A stretch of 64,000 nucleotides of DNA from DATGPD01 sp031423015. Lineage in GTDB: Bacteria > Planctomycetota > UBA1135 > UBA2386. The stretch lies in contig JANPER010000134.1 in the NCBI GenBank assembly GCA_031423015.1, positions 1 through 64,000 on the forward strand, in the 5' to 3' direction. The position numbers were made by a program, and so were the translations under genes. This document shows, in pieces, positions 50,732 through 59,718 of this stretch; the first letter of the stretch is position 1, and each line of letters opens with the position of its first letter. The notes under the pieces were generated by a model. The model was not told where the DNA came from. It saw only the letters and a list, made by a program, of their open reading frames with translations, and did no database searches.

Positions 50732-52135
50732 TCACAAAATCGGCGACAGCAGCCGTGCCACTGACTCCAGCACGCGTTGGCGCAAAGGCACGCGGCGTTC
50801 TCCCCGCGCGGTCACGCGCGTGGCCTTCTTCAGGTCGGCGACGAACCAACCGGCCATCTGTTGCGCGGTCGCTTTGCCGGCGATCGCCAGCGCGCACACG
50901 AAGTTGAGCCGGAAGCTGCGGTTGTCCATGTTGGCGGTGCCGACGATCGTCAGCTCGTCATCGACGACCATGGTCTTGGCGTGCAGCATCGGCGGGCCGT
51001 ACTCGAAGATCTTCACCCCAACGGCGAGCAGTTCCTCGAAGTAGGAACGCGCGGCGGCGGTGACCAAGGCCGAGTCACCCTTGCGCGGTACCAGCACCTG
51101 CACATCGACGCCGCGCATCGCCGCCGTCGTCAAGGCCAGCAGCACGGGTTCGTCAGGCACGAAGTAGGGGGTGGTGATCCACACGCGGTAGTCGGCGGCG
51201 GCGATCGCGCTGAAGTAGACCTTGTGGATCGGGAACAGCGGGTGATCCGGCCCCGAGCCGAGCACCTGGAGCACGTGCGGGCCGTCGCCAGGGTCGGCTG
51301 GGAAGTAGCGGCCCACGTCTTCGGTGTCGCCGGTAGCGAAGTGCCAGTCCTCCAGGAACAACCGCTGCAGACCATGCACCGCCGCGCCCTCGATGCGCGC
51401 GTGCGTGTCGCGCCAGGCGTCGTCGCCGGCGAACTGCGCGGTGTGCACGTCGGTCACGTTGATGCCGCCGGTGAACCCCACGCGTCCGTCACACACCACG
51501 ATCTTGCGGTGCGTGCGGAAGTTGACGAGGCCAAGGCGCAGCGAACCGAAGGTGATCGGGTTGAACCACGCCACGCGCACGCCAGCGTCGATCAGAGGTC
51601 GCACGAACTTGCGCTTGGCGCGCGGCGAGCCGATGGCGTCGACCAGCAGACGGCACTCGACCCCGGCGCGCGCGCGCTCGATCAGCAAGTCACGCAGGCG
51701 GATGCCGGTCTGGTCAGTCTCCCAGATGTAGTACTCGAGATGCACGTGGTGCGTGGCCTGCGTGATCGCCTTCTCGATCGCGGCGTAAGCCGCTTGCCCG
51801 TTGTTGTAGAGATCGAGCCCGCGTGCTCGCGCCGGCGGCGTCTCGCCAGCGCGTTCCGCCATCGTCATCAGGCGGCCGACGTCTTCGACGACCGGCAGCG
51901 TCGTCTTCTTGCCAGACGCGACCACCGCACGTGCCTGCGCGTAGCGCAGCTTCTTGCGGCGCATGCGCGGCGGTCCGAGGAACTGATAGACGGCGATGCC
52001 GAGGATCGGCAGCCAGGCTGCCATGGCGATCCACGCCAGCGTGGCCGTGGGCGAGCGTCGCTGCAGGATCAGCCAAGTGCTGAAGGAGATGACCCACAGG
52101 ACCTCGATGATGTAGAAGGCGGTCCAGAACGTCAT
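50732..52135 (-). CDS. cls: cardiolipin synthase (phospholipase D family)
   Basis: 467 residues from ATG 52135 (MTFWTAFYIIEVLWVISFST), chosen because a TATCCT box lies 9 nt upstream and the N-terminal membrane helices begin here. Two membrane helices (about 1-25 and 33-52) anchor the enzyme. Two PLD motifs are present: HRKIVVCDGRVGFTGGINVT and HAKTMVVDDELTIVGTANMD, each H-x-K-x4-D. Other conserved parts are HVHLEYYIWETDQTG and WITTPYFVPDEPVLLAL. Makes cardiolipin from two phosphatidylglycerols at the cytoplasmic membrane. Length and motif order match bacterial Cls. The RidA gene lies downstream in the opposite sense of order, about 90 bp upstream of the promoter box. Confidence 0.93.
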   Translation of the reverse strand: MTFWTAFYIIEVLWVISFSTWLILQRRSPTATLAWIAMAAWLPILGIAVYQFLGPPRMRRKKLRYAQARAVVASGKKTTLPVVEDVGRLMTMAERAGETPPARARGLDLYNNGQAAYAAIEKAITQATHHVHLEYYIWETDQTGIRLRDLLIERARAGVECRLLVDAIGSPRAKRKFVRPLIDAGVRVAWFNPITFGSLRLGLVNFRTHRKIVVCDGRVGFTGGINVTDVHTAQFAGDDAWRDTHARIEGAAVHGLQRLFLEDWHFATGDTEDVGRYFPADPGDGPHVLQVLGSGPDHPLFPIHKVYFSAIAAADYRVWITTPYFVPDEPVLLALTTAAMRGVDVQVLVPRKGDSALVTAAARSYFEELLAVGVKIFEYGPPMLHAKTMVVDDELTIVGTANMDNRSFRLNFVCALAIAGKATAQQMAGWFVADLKKATRVTARGERRVPLRQRVLESVARLLSPIL

Positions 52136-52144
52136 GCGTGCGGC

Positions 52145-52150
52145 AGGATA
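52145..52150 (-). promoter_or_regulatory. -10-like box TATCCT, 9 nt before start
   Basis: TATCCT on the minus strand, 9 nt before the cls ATG, the same hexamer as before the sortilin-type gene. Confidence 0.4.
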
Positions 52151-52225
52151 CGGCCAAGGGGCGCGACAACGGCGTGCTTGTATCGCTGCCGGTGCCAACC
52201 TCGAGCGCGACGGTCACCGATCGCC

Positions 52226-52615
52226 TCAGTCGATCACATACGCGTCGGCCTCGATCTCGACCAGCATGTCGGGGTTCACCAGCGCGCTCACCTGCACCAT
52301 CGCGGTCGCCGGTCGGATCGCGGCGAACGCCTCGCCGTGCGCGCGTCCCACCTGTTCCCACGTGGTGATGTCGGTGACGTAGATCCGCGTGCGCACCACG
52401 TGCCGCAGCTCGGCGCCCGCCTGTTGCAGCGCGCGTTCGATGTTGCGAAGCGTCTGCTTGGTTTGGCGCGCGGCGTCGCCCAGGCCGTCGATCGTGCCGT
52501 CGGGCAGGGTCGCGGTGGTGCCGGCGACGTGCACGTGCGGGCCGACGCGAACGGCGCGCGAGTAGCCCACGATGGGTTCCCAGGGTGTGCCCGAGGACAC
52601 GAGGAGTCGTTGCAT
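52226..52615 (-). CDS. RidA/YjgF family protein
   Basis: 129 residues from ATG 52615 (MQRLLVSSGTPWEPIVGYSR), the usual RidA length; the frame is open further upstream but only in antisense of the neighbour. Seen: GYSRAVRVGPHVHVAGTTAT, a NIERALQQAGAELRHVVRTR helix and strand, YVTDITTWEQVGRAHGEAF and the C-terminal VSALVNPDMLVEIEADAYVI. The catalytic Arg of RidA enamine/imine deaminases is represented by VVRTRIYVTD; the C-terminal Glu is in VEIEADA. These enzymes remove reactive enamines from PLP-enzyme reactions. This subgroup (with WEPIVGYSRAV) is often not the canonical RidA, so specificity is open. Cytoplasmic. Confidence 0.87.
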   Translation of the reverse strand: MQRLLVSSGTPWEPIVGYSRAVRVGPHVHVAGTTATLPDGTIDGLGDAARQTKQTLRNIERALQQAGAELRHVVRTRIYVTDITTWEQVGRAHGEAFAAIRPATAMVQVSALVNPDMLVEIEADAYVID

Positions 52616-52692
52616 GCGCTGCACGATAGCGACGACTTCGTCGTCTCGATCGCGGCGCACGGGTCGCGGCCCGGCAGCGGGCCGCGCGCGCG

Positions 52693-53640
52693 TCAGTTGA
52701 TCTTCTTCTCGGCGGCCTTCTCGACCTTGGTGCCTTCGCAGCATTCGGCCTTGGCGTCCTTCTTGGCGGCGCCGGTCTCGCAGCACTCGGCCTTCTTCTC
52801 GCCGGCTGCGCCGGCTTGGCAGCAGCCGGTCGCGGCCTTGCCCGTCTCGCAGCATGCGGCGCCGGCTGCGCCAGCGGCCGCGCCGGCTACCGTCGCCGCC
52901 ATCGGCGTCTCTTGACCGCTGCCGGTCTTGGCCTTGCCCTTCTCGGTGCCCTTGGTGTCAGTGCCCGTGGCTTCAGTCTTGGACTCGGTCGTCTTCTCGG
53001 CCTTCGGCGCCACCTTCGCCGCCATTGCGTTGGCGTTGGCGGTGAACTTCGCCATGCAGTCGTCGCAGCACAGCTTCACCAGCGTCGTGCCGTGCATCAC
53101 CGACACCGCGCTGGCGTCGAGGTCGTGGCCGGACACCGGGCAGGTCTTGGCGGTGTAGTTGGTGTTCTGCTTGTCGAACGCCGCGGTGCGCACCTTGGCG
53201 ATCGCCGTCGCGGTGTCGGCCGTGAGCTTGTCCTTGCAGCCGGCGCAGCACAGCTTCACCAGGGTGTTGTCGGCGACCACCGACACGGCCTTGTCGGTCA
53301 GCGTCTTGCCGCTGATCGGGCAGGTGGTGAGAGCGTAGGTCGCGCCCTGCGCCTTGGTGATCGCCTCTTCCTTCTGGGCGATGAAGGTCTTGACGTCCTT
53401 CTCGATCTTGGCTTGGCACTTCTTGCAGCACGTCTTGAACGTGTGGCCCTCGGCGGTGAACACCTTCGAGGAATCGTCGAGCGCTTCGCCGGACACCAAG
53501 CAGGTGTCGACCGGGTAGCCGTCGGTGGTGGTGAACTTGGCCGCCGCCTTGGTTTCGCCGCCTGGCTTGGCGTGGTCTTGCGCCGAGGTCGTGGCGATGA
53601 GGCTGATGAGACAGAGGAAAGACGCGAACAGATGTTTCAT
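52693..53640 (-). CDS. secreted metal-binding protein with three Cys repeats and a CC-rich tail
   Basis: 315 residues from ATG 53640, signal peptide MKHLFASFLCLISLIATTSA followed by Gln. Three tandem repeats of about 60 residues each carry T-C-P-x-S-G and a CC-x2-C group: DTCLVSGEALDDSSKVFTAE...KTCCKKC, TCPISGKTLTDKAVSVVADN...KLCCAGC and TCPVSGHDLDASAVSVMHGT...KLCCDDC. The pattern resembles YHS/TRASH-type metal-binding units. A Lys/Thr/Glu-rich linker (about 218-250) leads to a tail with four Cys-Cys pairs (ACCETG, GCCQAG, ECCETG, ECCEG). Likely binds copper or another soft metal in the periplasm or outer face. Not a recognised single family along its length. Confidence 0.7.
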   Translation of the reverse strand: MKHLFASFLCLISLIATTSAQDHAKPGGETKAAAKFTTTDGYPVDTCLVSGEALDDSSKVFTAEGHTFKTCCKKCQAKIEKDVKTFIAQKEEAITKAQGATYALTTCPISGKTLTDKAVSVVADNTLVKLCCAGCKDKLTADTATAIAKVRTAAFDKQNTNYTAKTCPVSGHDLDASAVSVMHGTTLVKLCCDDCMAKFTANANAMAAKVAPKAEKTTESKTEATGTDTKGTEKGKAKTGSGQETPMAATVAGAAAGAAGAACCETGKAATGCCQAGAAGEKKAECCETGAAKKDAKAECCEGTKVEKAAEKKIN

Positions 53641-53732
53641 GGCTGATTGCTTTTTCGGTTTCAAACCCGTGATTGCTTGCGGGGATGCTAGCGGAGATCG
53701 CACGGCCTCGCGAGCACGCCGTCCGCCAGCCG

Positions 53733-55175
53733 TTACTTCTCGACCCGGAAACTCTCCGCGCGCGTACCTTGCGCCAGAGCGTTGTCGGCGAAGAACTCGT
53801 GGTGGCCGATGCCGGCTTGGCCGCGCACGAAGGTCGCGTCGATCACCAGCCCGACCTGGCTGCCGGCGACCAGAAACCGCACGTTGGCGCCGTATGCTTC
53901 GATGCGAAACGTGCGCCACGCCGTCGCTGCGAGCGTCAGTTGGGGGGCGATCAGGTCGGTCACCACGCCGCGCACCACGCGCAGGCAGCGCACGCGACCG
54001 TCGTGGCTGTCCCAGGTGAGCGCGTAGCAACTGCCGCCGCCGCTGGTCGAGCCTTCGAAGCCGCCGTTGCCGTCGTCGCGCGCGAACACGCCAACGCGCT
54101 CGAAGCCGTTGCTCGCGAGCTGTGGCCGGTAGTCACACCAGAGCTGTGCCTCCACCGCGTAGTCGCTCAATCCCAGGGGTCCAATGCGCGCCGAGTCGTA
54201 ACCACCGGCGGGGTCCTTCACCACGAGCGCATAGCCATCGCCGCCCGGCGCCGCCGGGCTCACCTGCTGCACGCGGTGCGGCGCGAACTTGTGCTGCCAA
54301 GCGATCTGCTCTTTGCCTGCACGCGTGAAGCGATCGATCAACGGCAACACCGACGGCCCCTGGCTGCCGATCTGCGTGTCGCGCAACAGCCACCACAGAT
54401 AGCGAAAGTGCAGCACGTGGTCGGCGGCCTGATTGCCGGCAAAGCCATGCACGGCAAAGCGCGCGCGTTCACCGCGCGATAGCTGCGTCATGCCGAGCGT
54501 GTTGGTGCCGGGCCACGGCGCGCGCGTCGCGCCGAGCGCTGCGATCAAGTAGTCGGCGCACTCGGTGGTGCTCGCGTAGGTGCCCGGCACGATGGCCGAG
54601 TGACCAAAGCGGAAGTCGACGCTGCCCGCCGCGGCGCTGCGCGCGAACGCCACGAAGTCGGTCATCTGCGTGGGGCTCACCTGATTGCCGTTGACGTAGC
54701 TCGTGTGCAAGCCGTCGCCGAGCACGACCGCGCACACGCGAGGCCGATACGCGGGGGTGGCGAGGATCTCGCGTACCCCGGCATAGCCCGCCGAGAAAGC
54801 CGTCAGCGCGAGGCGGTCGGTGAGCGCCGGGCCGTCGATCGGGCTTCGCGTCTGCAATATGCCTTCGGCGCGGTCGAGCAGCCGCTGCAGCGCCTGACGA
54901 TCGCTGAAGTAGTTGGTGTACACCGAGCTGAACCCGTTGATGTGCACCGTGATCAGCACCGCGCGTTGCCACAGCGGAAAGAACGCGTCCTGCGCCAGTC
55001 GGTGATCGCCGTGCATGTGCACGACGACGTCGAGCGGCGCCGCGCGCGGCAAGTGCACCGGCAAGAACAGTTGGCTCTCGGGCGACAGCACGACGCGCTC
55101 GCCCGGGGTCTGCGCGGCTAGGCTGGCAGCGAGTAAGGGAACAACGAGGAGCGGACGACCCATGCGCGTCATCAT
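53733..55175 (-). CDS. secreted alpha/beta-hydrolase-like protein
   Basis: 480 residues; signal peptide ending SLAAQ. Residues about 30-280 look like an alpha/beta hydrolase: strand LDVVVHMHGDHRLAQDAFFP (oxyanion region), LTAFSAGYAGVREIL (nucleophile elbow with Ser in a S-A-G setting), VVLGDGLHTSYVNG and HVLHFRYLWWLL supplying possible Asp/His. The C-terminal 170 residues are a concanavalin/LamG-like sandwich (YALVVKDPAGGYDSARIGPL, RTFRIEAYGANVRFLVAGSQ, GQAGIGHHEFFADNALAQG). It may be an extracellular esterase or depolymerase with a binding domain. The nucleophile context is not the textbook GxSxG, so activity is uncertain. Two ATG codons lie at the start. Confidence 0.6.
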   Translation of the reverse strand: MMTRMGRPLLVVPLLAASLAAQTPGERVVLSPESQLFLPVHLPRAAPLDVVVHMHGDHRLAQDAFFPLWQRAVLITVHINGFSSVYTNYFSDRQALQRLLDRAEGILQTRSPIDGPALTDRLALTAFSAGYAGVREILATPAYRPRVCAVVLGDGLHTSYVNGNQVSPTQMTDFVAFARSAAAGSVDFRFGHSAIVPGTYASTTECADYLIAALGATRAPWPGTNTLGMTQLSRGERARFAVHGFAGNQAADHVLHFRYLWWLLRDTQIGSQGPSVLPLIDRFTRAGKEQIAWQHKFAPHRVQQVSPAAPGGDGYALVVKDPAGGYDSARIGPLGLSDYAVEAQLWCDYRPQLASNGFERVGVFARDDGNGGFEGSTSGGGSCYALTWDSHDGRVRCLRVVRGVVTDLIAPQLTLAATAWRTFRIEAYGANVRFLVAGSQVGLVIDATFVRGQAGIGHHEFFADNALAQGTRAESFRVEK

Positions 55176-55247
55176 GCCGCGGCGTTGGGTTCTCGCTATG
55201 GTGCCGGCGATGCGCGGTGTGCGTGTCGGACTCTGGCTCCTGCTGGG

Positions 55248-57020
55248 CTACCTGCCGATCTGAATCCGCAACCCGTGGCTGAGGCTGATCGCTCCGAAGA
55301 GGCTACCGTTCGGATCCACGACGGCGCATTGCGCGAACAGCAGCGCACCCGCGAACACCGTGTTGTTCGGCACCGGGAGTGGCAGGCTCACGACCCCGCC
55401 CGCGTCGCTCGCCGTCAGGATCGACACGAACGCCGGGTCGACGAGTAGGGTGCACACGCCGATCGGCAGGTTGGCCGTCGCGCCGGCGATGAGGAATGCT
55501 GCCGGCGCGTTTGGCCGAGCCAGAGCGCAACGCAGCGCGAAGCTGGCATTGCCAAGCACCGGTGCGTTCTGCGCGCCCAGAAGCGGCACGCCCGCGCTGC
55601 CCGCGCAGCCGACGCCGTAAGCATCCGCGAGCGCGGCGCCGACCAACGCCGCGGGCATCGACCACAGCTCCAAACCGTGCTGGGGCGTCGAGGCGACGAA
55701 GAAGATCGTGCTGCCGACGAGCGTGCCGAACGGGCTCGGGCTCGCCGCTCCGGCGGCGAGGTTGGTGACCCGATAGGTGCCGGCGGTGGTTCCATCGGTG
55801 CGGTACCACTCGTAGCCGACGCTGGGGGGTTCCGTCGCCAAGAACAGCGCGAGCCGTCCCAACCCGATCGGGTCAAAGCGCGATGGGAGCGCGAGACTAT
55901 GCGCGTTGTTGGGCCCGACGTTGATGTCCTTGATCAGCGCGGTGCCGGCATTGGTGGTGTCGCTGCGCCAAGGCTCGAAACCGAGCGCCGGTCCACCGTA
56001 GGCGCCGAAGATCGCGAGGCCAGCGACGTTGAAGATCGGCTGGAACGAAGAGACGGCGTCGGTGGGACTGATGTCCCGCACGAGCGCGGTGCCCGCAGCC
56101 GTGCCATCCGTCCGCCACAACTCGCGTCCATGCGTGCCGTCGTCGGCCCAAAACAGGCACTCGGTGCCGAGCAGCGTCATTGCCACGGGCACGGAGCCCC
56201 TGGCTCCAGGGTAGATGTCGCGCAGCACGAACGTGCCCGCCGCGGTCCCGTCGGTGCGCCAAACCTCTTCGCCACGGACACCATCGTCGGCGCGGAACAC
56301 GACCACCGATCCCACACGGGTCAGTTCACCGATGTTCGCCACGAAGCGTCCGGGCCGGATCTCGCGCACGAGCGTCGTGCCCAGAGTGGTGCCGTCGCTG
56401 CGCCACAGCTCCTCGCCAAAGGTTTCGTGCCACGCCGAGAAGAGAAGGACGCTGCCCAACGCGCCGAACCGTTGCGGCGTCGAGCCAGGCATGCCGGGGT
56501 TGATGTCCGCGACCTGGATCGTGCCTGGGCCGGTGCCGTCGGTCCGCCACAGTTCGAAACCACTGAGCGCCTGCGTGGCAGTGAAGTACAGCGCACCGCC
56601 GTGCGGGAAGAAGCCGTACGGACTGCCGTGACTCGGGCCGGGGTCGATGTCGCGCACCATCGTCGTTCCCGCTGGCGTCCCGTCGCTGCGCCACAACTCC
56701 ACGCCGTTGACGCCGTCGTTGGCCGAGAACACGAGCGAGTCCGCGAACACGGTCAGCCCGCTGGGCGAAGACGACGCGCCCGGCGCGGTCGCGTTGATGT
56801 CCTTCACCATCACAGTGCCGCTCGCAGTACCGTCGCTGCGCCACAGCTCGACGCCGTTCACACCGTCGTTCGCGGTGAAGTAGAGGAATCCGCTAAGGCT
56901 CACGAAGTGCTCCGGGATGGAGCTGCCGATACCGGCGCGGATGTCGCGGACGAGCGCCTGTGCGTCGAGCGGAACAACAAGGATTGCGCTGGCGAGCAGC
57001 GCAACGAGTTGCACTTGCAT
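55248..57020 (-). CDS. secreted ELWRSDGT-repeat protein
   Basis: 590 residues from ATG 57020, with a strong GGAGGA box just upstream; signal peptide MQVQLVALLASAILVVPLDA then Gln. About nine repeats of 45-50 residues of the form F-ADDG-x-GxELWRSDGTxxGT-x-LVRDI make up the body, as in the ELWxxDGT-repeat proteins abundant in planctomycetes and myxobacteria; they are thought to form propellers. The C-terminal 120 residues hold a Cys-containing variant of the shared module (YGVGCAGSAGVPLLGAQ ... SLPLPVPNNTVFAGALLFAQ). Extracellular, function unknown. The RBS here contrasts with the leaderless arrangement of many neighbours. Confidence 0.78.
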   Translation of the reverse strand: MQVQLVALLASAILVVPLDAQALVRDIRAGIGSSIPEHFVSLSGFLYFTANDGVNGVELWRSDGTASGTVMVKDINATAPGASSSPSGLTVFADSLVFSANDGVNGVELWRSDGTPAGTTMVRDIDPGPSHGSPYGFFPHGGALYFTATQALSGFELWRTDGTGPGTIQVADINPGMPGSTPQRFGALGSVLLFSAWHETFGEELWRSDGTTLGTTLVREIRPGRFVANIGELTRVGSVVVFRADDGVRGEEVWRTDGTAAGTFVLRDIYPGARGSVPVAMTLLGTECLFWADDGTHGRELWRTDGTAAGTALVRDISPTDAVSSFQPIFNVAGLAIFGAYGGPALGFEPWRSDTTNAGTALIKDINVGPNNAHSLALPSRFDPIGLGRLALFLATEPPSVGYEWYRTDGTTAGTYRVTNLAAGAASPSPFGTLVGSTIFFVASTPQHGLELWSMPAALVGAALADAYGVGCAGSAGVPLLGAQNAPVLGNASFALRCALARPNAPAAFLIAGATANLPIGVCTLLVDPAFVSILTASDAGGVVSLPLPVPNNTVFAGALLFAQCAVVDPNGSLFGAISLSHGLRIQIGR

Positions 57021-57349
57021 GGTTCCTCCGAGGAGTGTCGAGCGCGCGGAATCGGCGGATCGGGACTGCAGCCGCGGACGACGACGCACGCGTGCTTGGT
57101 TTGCTGGCTTATAGCATGTTCCCGTCGAGATGCTGCCACGGGGTGGACGGGGGTGACGGGTGGTGCAGGCGGATGAAACAAGGCGCAGCTGCAAGCGCCA
57201 TGATCCCCCGCTTCCGCCCCCGACTGCGTCCCGGGCGTGTGGGTCCCATCCGCCACACTCGATGCTTTCGAAGCGGGAGCGGGCAGACCGAGCCCGCTGA
57301 TGCGCGAGTTCCACGAGTCGTTACCGCCTGCCGAGCGGTGAACCACGAT

Positions 57350-57784
57350 CTACCTGTCCGGCAGCGAGATCAGGTCGAACCCTTCGCGAACTGCTGCTCG
57401 TGCGAGGCGCGTATCGAGGATCGCGACAGAGAGCTTGGATGGCCTGCCCTCCGCCACGTGGAACGCTGCCGCGAGTTGCAGCGCATCGCCGGCACGTAGC
57501 TCGTGCACGCGCACGAATCGGCGTGCGGTCTCGCGTAGGTCGGCTACTGGTTGCACTTCGCTCCAACCTTCCTCGAGTTCGCGCAGGCGCGCGAACGCGA
57601 GATCCACTGCGGTTGGCGTCAGTTCATCCGCCTGCTCCATGCGAGCGATGGCGGACGCGCACTCCACCGATGTCGCCCACCAAACGATGAGGTCTGGATC
57701 GCGGCGGCGCAGCGCCATGAGGCCAGTCGTCGACGGCTCGCGCACCAGCAGCGGCACGATGGCGGAGGTGTCCCAGAAGCTCAT
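57350..57784 (-). CDS. vapC: PIN-domain toxin (VapC family)
   Basis: 144 residues overlapping the antitoxin gene by 4 bp (ATGA). All four acidic positions of a PIN nuclease are present: D5 (FWDTSAIV), E41 (TSVECASA), D100 (RAGDALQLAAA) and D124 (AILDTRLARAA). VapC toxins cleave specific RNAs when the antitoxin is lost. Length and motif spacing are typical. The order antitoxin then toxin and the overlap are characteristic of a type II toxin-antitoxin operon. Confidence 0.92.
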   Translation of the reverse strand: MSFWDTSAIVPLLVREPSTTGLMALRRRDPDLIVWWATSVECASAIARMEQADELTPTAVDLAFARLRELEEGWSEVQPVADLRETARRFVRVHELRAGDALQLAAAFHVAEGRPSKLSVAILDTRLARAAVREGFDLISLPDR

Positions 57785-58077
57785 CGGCCCTCGTCGCGAT
57801 CGGCACGCAAGGCGTCGAGGATGCTGGCGCCCTTCCTGGCGGTGGGGGGTGCCTTGGCCAAGAGGGCGTCCGGACGGCGGCGCCCGCGCTTTACGACGCC
57901 GGCGCGCTCCAGGCTTGCGAGGCGCGAACCCTGCGCGCTGAGATCGGCCGCGGTGGCGGGCTCGAGGCGAGCGACCGGGCGACCATGATCGAGGATGAGA
58001 ATGGTCTCGCCGCGGCGCACGCGCGCGATGAGGGAGCCAAGGCGGTTCTTGGTTTCAGTCAGGCTGGCTGTTCTCAT
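57781..58077 (-). CDS. Phd/YefM-type antitoxin
   Basis: 98 residues (MRTASLTETKNRLGSLIARV ...). The N-terminal 60 residues form the Phd/YefM DNA-binding fold (RRGETILILDHGRPVARLEP), and the C-terminal 40, basic then acidic, would wrap the toxin. It should repress its own operon. A TATACT box is placed 6 nt before the ATG, so the message would be leaderless. It is paired with the PIN toxin gene downstream. Confidence 0.9.
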   Translation of the reverse strand: MRTASLTETKNRLGSLIARVRRGETILILDHGRPVARLEPATAADLSAQGSRLASLERAGVVKRGRRRPDALLAKAPPTARKGASILDALRADRDEGR

Positions 58078-58083
58078 TTAGCT

Positions 58084-58089
58084 AGTATA
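58084..58089 (-). promoter_or_regulatory. -10 box TATACT of the toxin-antitoxin operon
   Basis: TATACT on the minus strand, 6 nt before the antitoxin ATG. Near-consensus, the clearest of the leaderless-type boxes in the window. The flanking GGCTATACTAGC stretch may include the antitoxin operator. Confidence 0.5.
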
Positions 58090-58414
58090 GCCAAGAAAGA
58101 TCACGCCCTGGACCAGCCGAGCAACCATTGTGGCAAGGCGCTCGCGTTCGAGCAGCGACGCGCGCTTGCGACGGTACTTCTGCGTTGCCGCTTCGCGGCG
58201 TTCCGCGCCGGCCAAAACACGGTCCGTGCCCATCGCTGCGCCGCAGTAGCCCGCAGCGCAGCCGGCGGAACGCCGCGGTCAGTCAGCGATCAGGACGCGT
58301 ACGCGCGACACAAGAACATGCCCGGGCCGTGCGAACGTGCGGGGAGATCCAGCTTGACGCCCTTCCTCGAGTTCGAGCGGGCGCTGACCCTCGCTCGTCG
58401 TTCGCGGTGAGCGG
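58090..58414. other. intergenic stretch without recognised features
   Basis: Nothing convincing is seen between the toxin-antitoxin promoter and the 3' end of the SGNH gene. Open frames are short and lack RBS or family resemblance. Confidence 0.4.
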
Positions 58415-59572
58415 TCAGGGCTTCGCAAGTCGTCCGACGAACTCGGCGAAGCGCGGCGTTGCGATTACCTGCGCGTGGGTATTGCCGTGCATGTCGAACG
58501 GCGTGACCCAGAGCGTGCGCGGGTCGAGGCCGATGAAGGCGTCGAGCAGGTCGAGGAAAGGGATGTCCTCGGACTTGCAGAAGGCGGCGACCTGCTCGTG
58601 GATCGCCACGAAGGGATGGCGGCTGCGCTCACTGAGTCCCTGCAGGAAGGGCCAAAGCGCGACGCCATACGGCAGCTTGCGCTCGCGACACCAGTCGCGC
58701 ATTTGCCGCAGCGCGGCCTGCGGCACGCCGCTGTCCCAGTAGATCCTTCCCATGGGCTTCACATCGTCGGGGTAGCGATCCGTCGGCAGCGCGAGTAGCT
58801 CGCCTACCCAGTCGCGTGCGGGATCGAGGGCGAGTGGATCCCCGTCGTGTAGGGCGCGGTAGAGCTTGGTCGCGAACATCGAGCCCCGCAAGAACCCGGG
58901 GAGCGGCTGCGCATTGGCGGCGACGATCTCGGGATCGAACATCGACATGCCACCATTGATCGGCAGCAGATCATTGAGGCAAAGAGTGACCAGCACGGCG
59001 TCAGGTTCGTAGCGGTGGAAGCGAGTGGACAGCGCGTGCGCGTACTCGTCGGTCACGAGTGCGCCCGCGGCGCCGCAGTTGACCAGACGCATGCCGTCGT
59101 CACTCTGGCGCAAGATCGCTTCGGCGCGCCTGGTCCAGCCGTCCTCGGCGCGTACACCCCAGCCGACCGTCGTGGAATCGCCGACACAGAGTACTCGCGT
59201 TTGACCGGCGGGCTTCGGCGCGCAAAGCTCCTCGCGCTCACGCGTGCCAAAGGAGTTGGCGCGTATCTCGACGCAGCCGTGGCTATCGAAGCCCGCGTGG
59301 CCCTCGTATCCGCGGTAGCACACCATGGCGACCGAGTTCGGTTTGAAGGCCATGCGGAAGCGCGGTGCGCCGGGGACGGGCTCGACCATTTCCGCTGCCC
59401 GCGCGAGACCTTCGGGCGTGCCGAGCTTGACCTCGTTGTACGTGGAATCGGCGTAGAACAGCTGGCCCAGGTCGGGCCGCGGAGCGAGTCGGCGCACCGC
59501 GGACTCAGCGATCGCGAGCGCCGCGAGCGTGCCTACTAGCATGACTGCGCCACGAACTACGAGTCGTCGCAT
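58415..59572 (-). CDS. membrane-anchored SGNH hydrolase-like protein
   Basis: 385 residues from ATG 59572 (MRRLVVRGAVMLVGTLAALA), preferred over an upstream ATG because a TAGCAT box lies 7 nt before it. One N-terminal membrane segment (about 5-25) anchors it with the domain outside. SGNH blocks: VLCVGDSTTVGWG (Ser), NCGAAGA (Gly), LVTLCLNDLLP (Asn) and DMHGNTHAQ near the C-terminus (Asp/His). Such proteins acetylate or deacetylate surface polysaccharides or act as lipases. The four blocks are all present, so catalysis is expected. Stands alone. Confidence 0.78.
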   Translation of the reverse strand: MRRLVVRGAVMLVGTLAALAIAESAVRRLAPRPDLGQLFYADSTYNEVKLGTPEGLARAAEMVEPVPGAPRFRMAFKPNSVAMVCYRGYEGHAGFDSHGCVEIRANSFGTREREELCAPKPAGQTRVLCVGDSTTVGWGVRAEDGWTRRAEAILRQSDDGMRLVNCGAAGALVTDEYAHALSTRFHRYEPDAVLVTLCLNDLLPINGGMSMFDPEIVAANAQPLPGFLRGSMFATKLYRALHDGDPLALDPARDWVGELLALPTDRYPDDVKPMGRIYWDSGVPQAALRQMRDWCRERKLPYGVALWPFLQGLSERSRHPFVAIHEQVAAFCKSEDIPFLDLLDAFIGLDPRTLWVTPFDMHGNTHAQVIATPRFAEFVGRLAKP

Positions 59573-59579
59573 CGGCCGA

Positions 59580-59585
59580 ATGCTA
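59580..59585 (-). promoter_or_regulatory. -10-like box TAGCAT, 7 nt before start
   Basis: TAGCAT on the minus strand, 7 nt before the SGNH ATG, identical in sequence and spacing to that of the nuclease-TlpA gene. Confidence 0.4.
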
Positions 59586-59704
59586 AGGGCCGAACGGCGC
59601 TCGATGCTCACCTCGGTGTCGGTGGACCTTGGCGGACCTGCCGGGTACGGCGCAGCAACCAGCAGCGCGGGGCTCAGGGATGCTGGGTTCGCGCGTGGCG
59701 CTCC

Positions 59705-59710
59705 TACACT
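59705..59710 (+). promoter_or_regulatory. -10-like box TACACT, 8 nt before start
   Basis: TACACT at 59705-59710, 8 nt before the DUF502 gene start. The same hexamer serves in the infA promoter. No clear -35 box. Confidence 0.4.
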
Positions 59711-59718
59711 CGCCGCGC

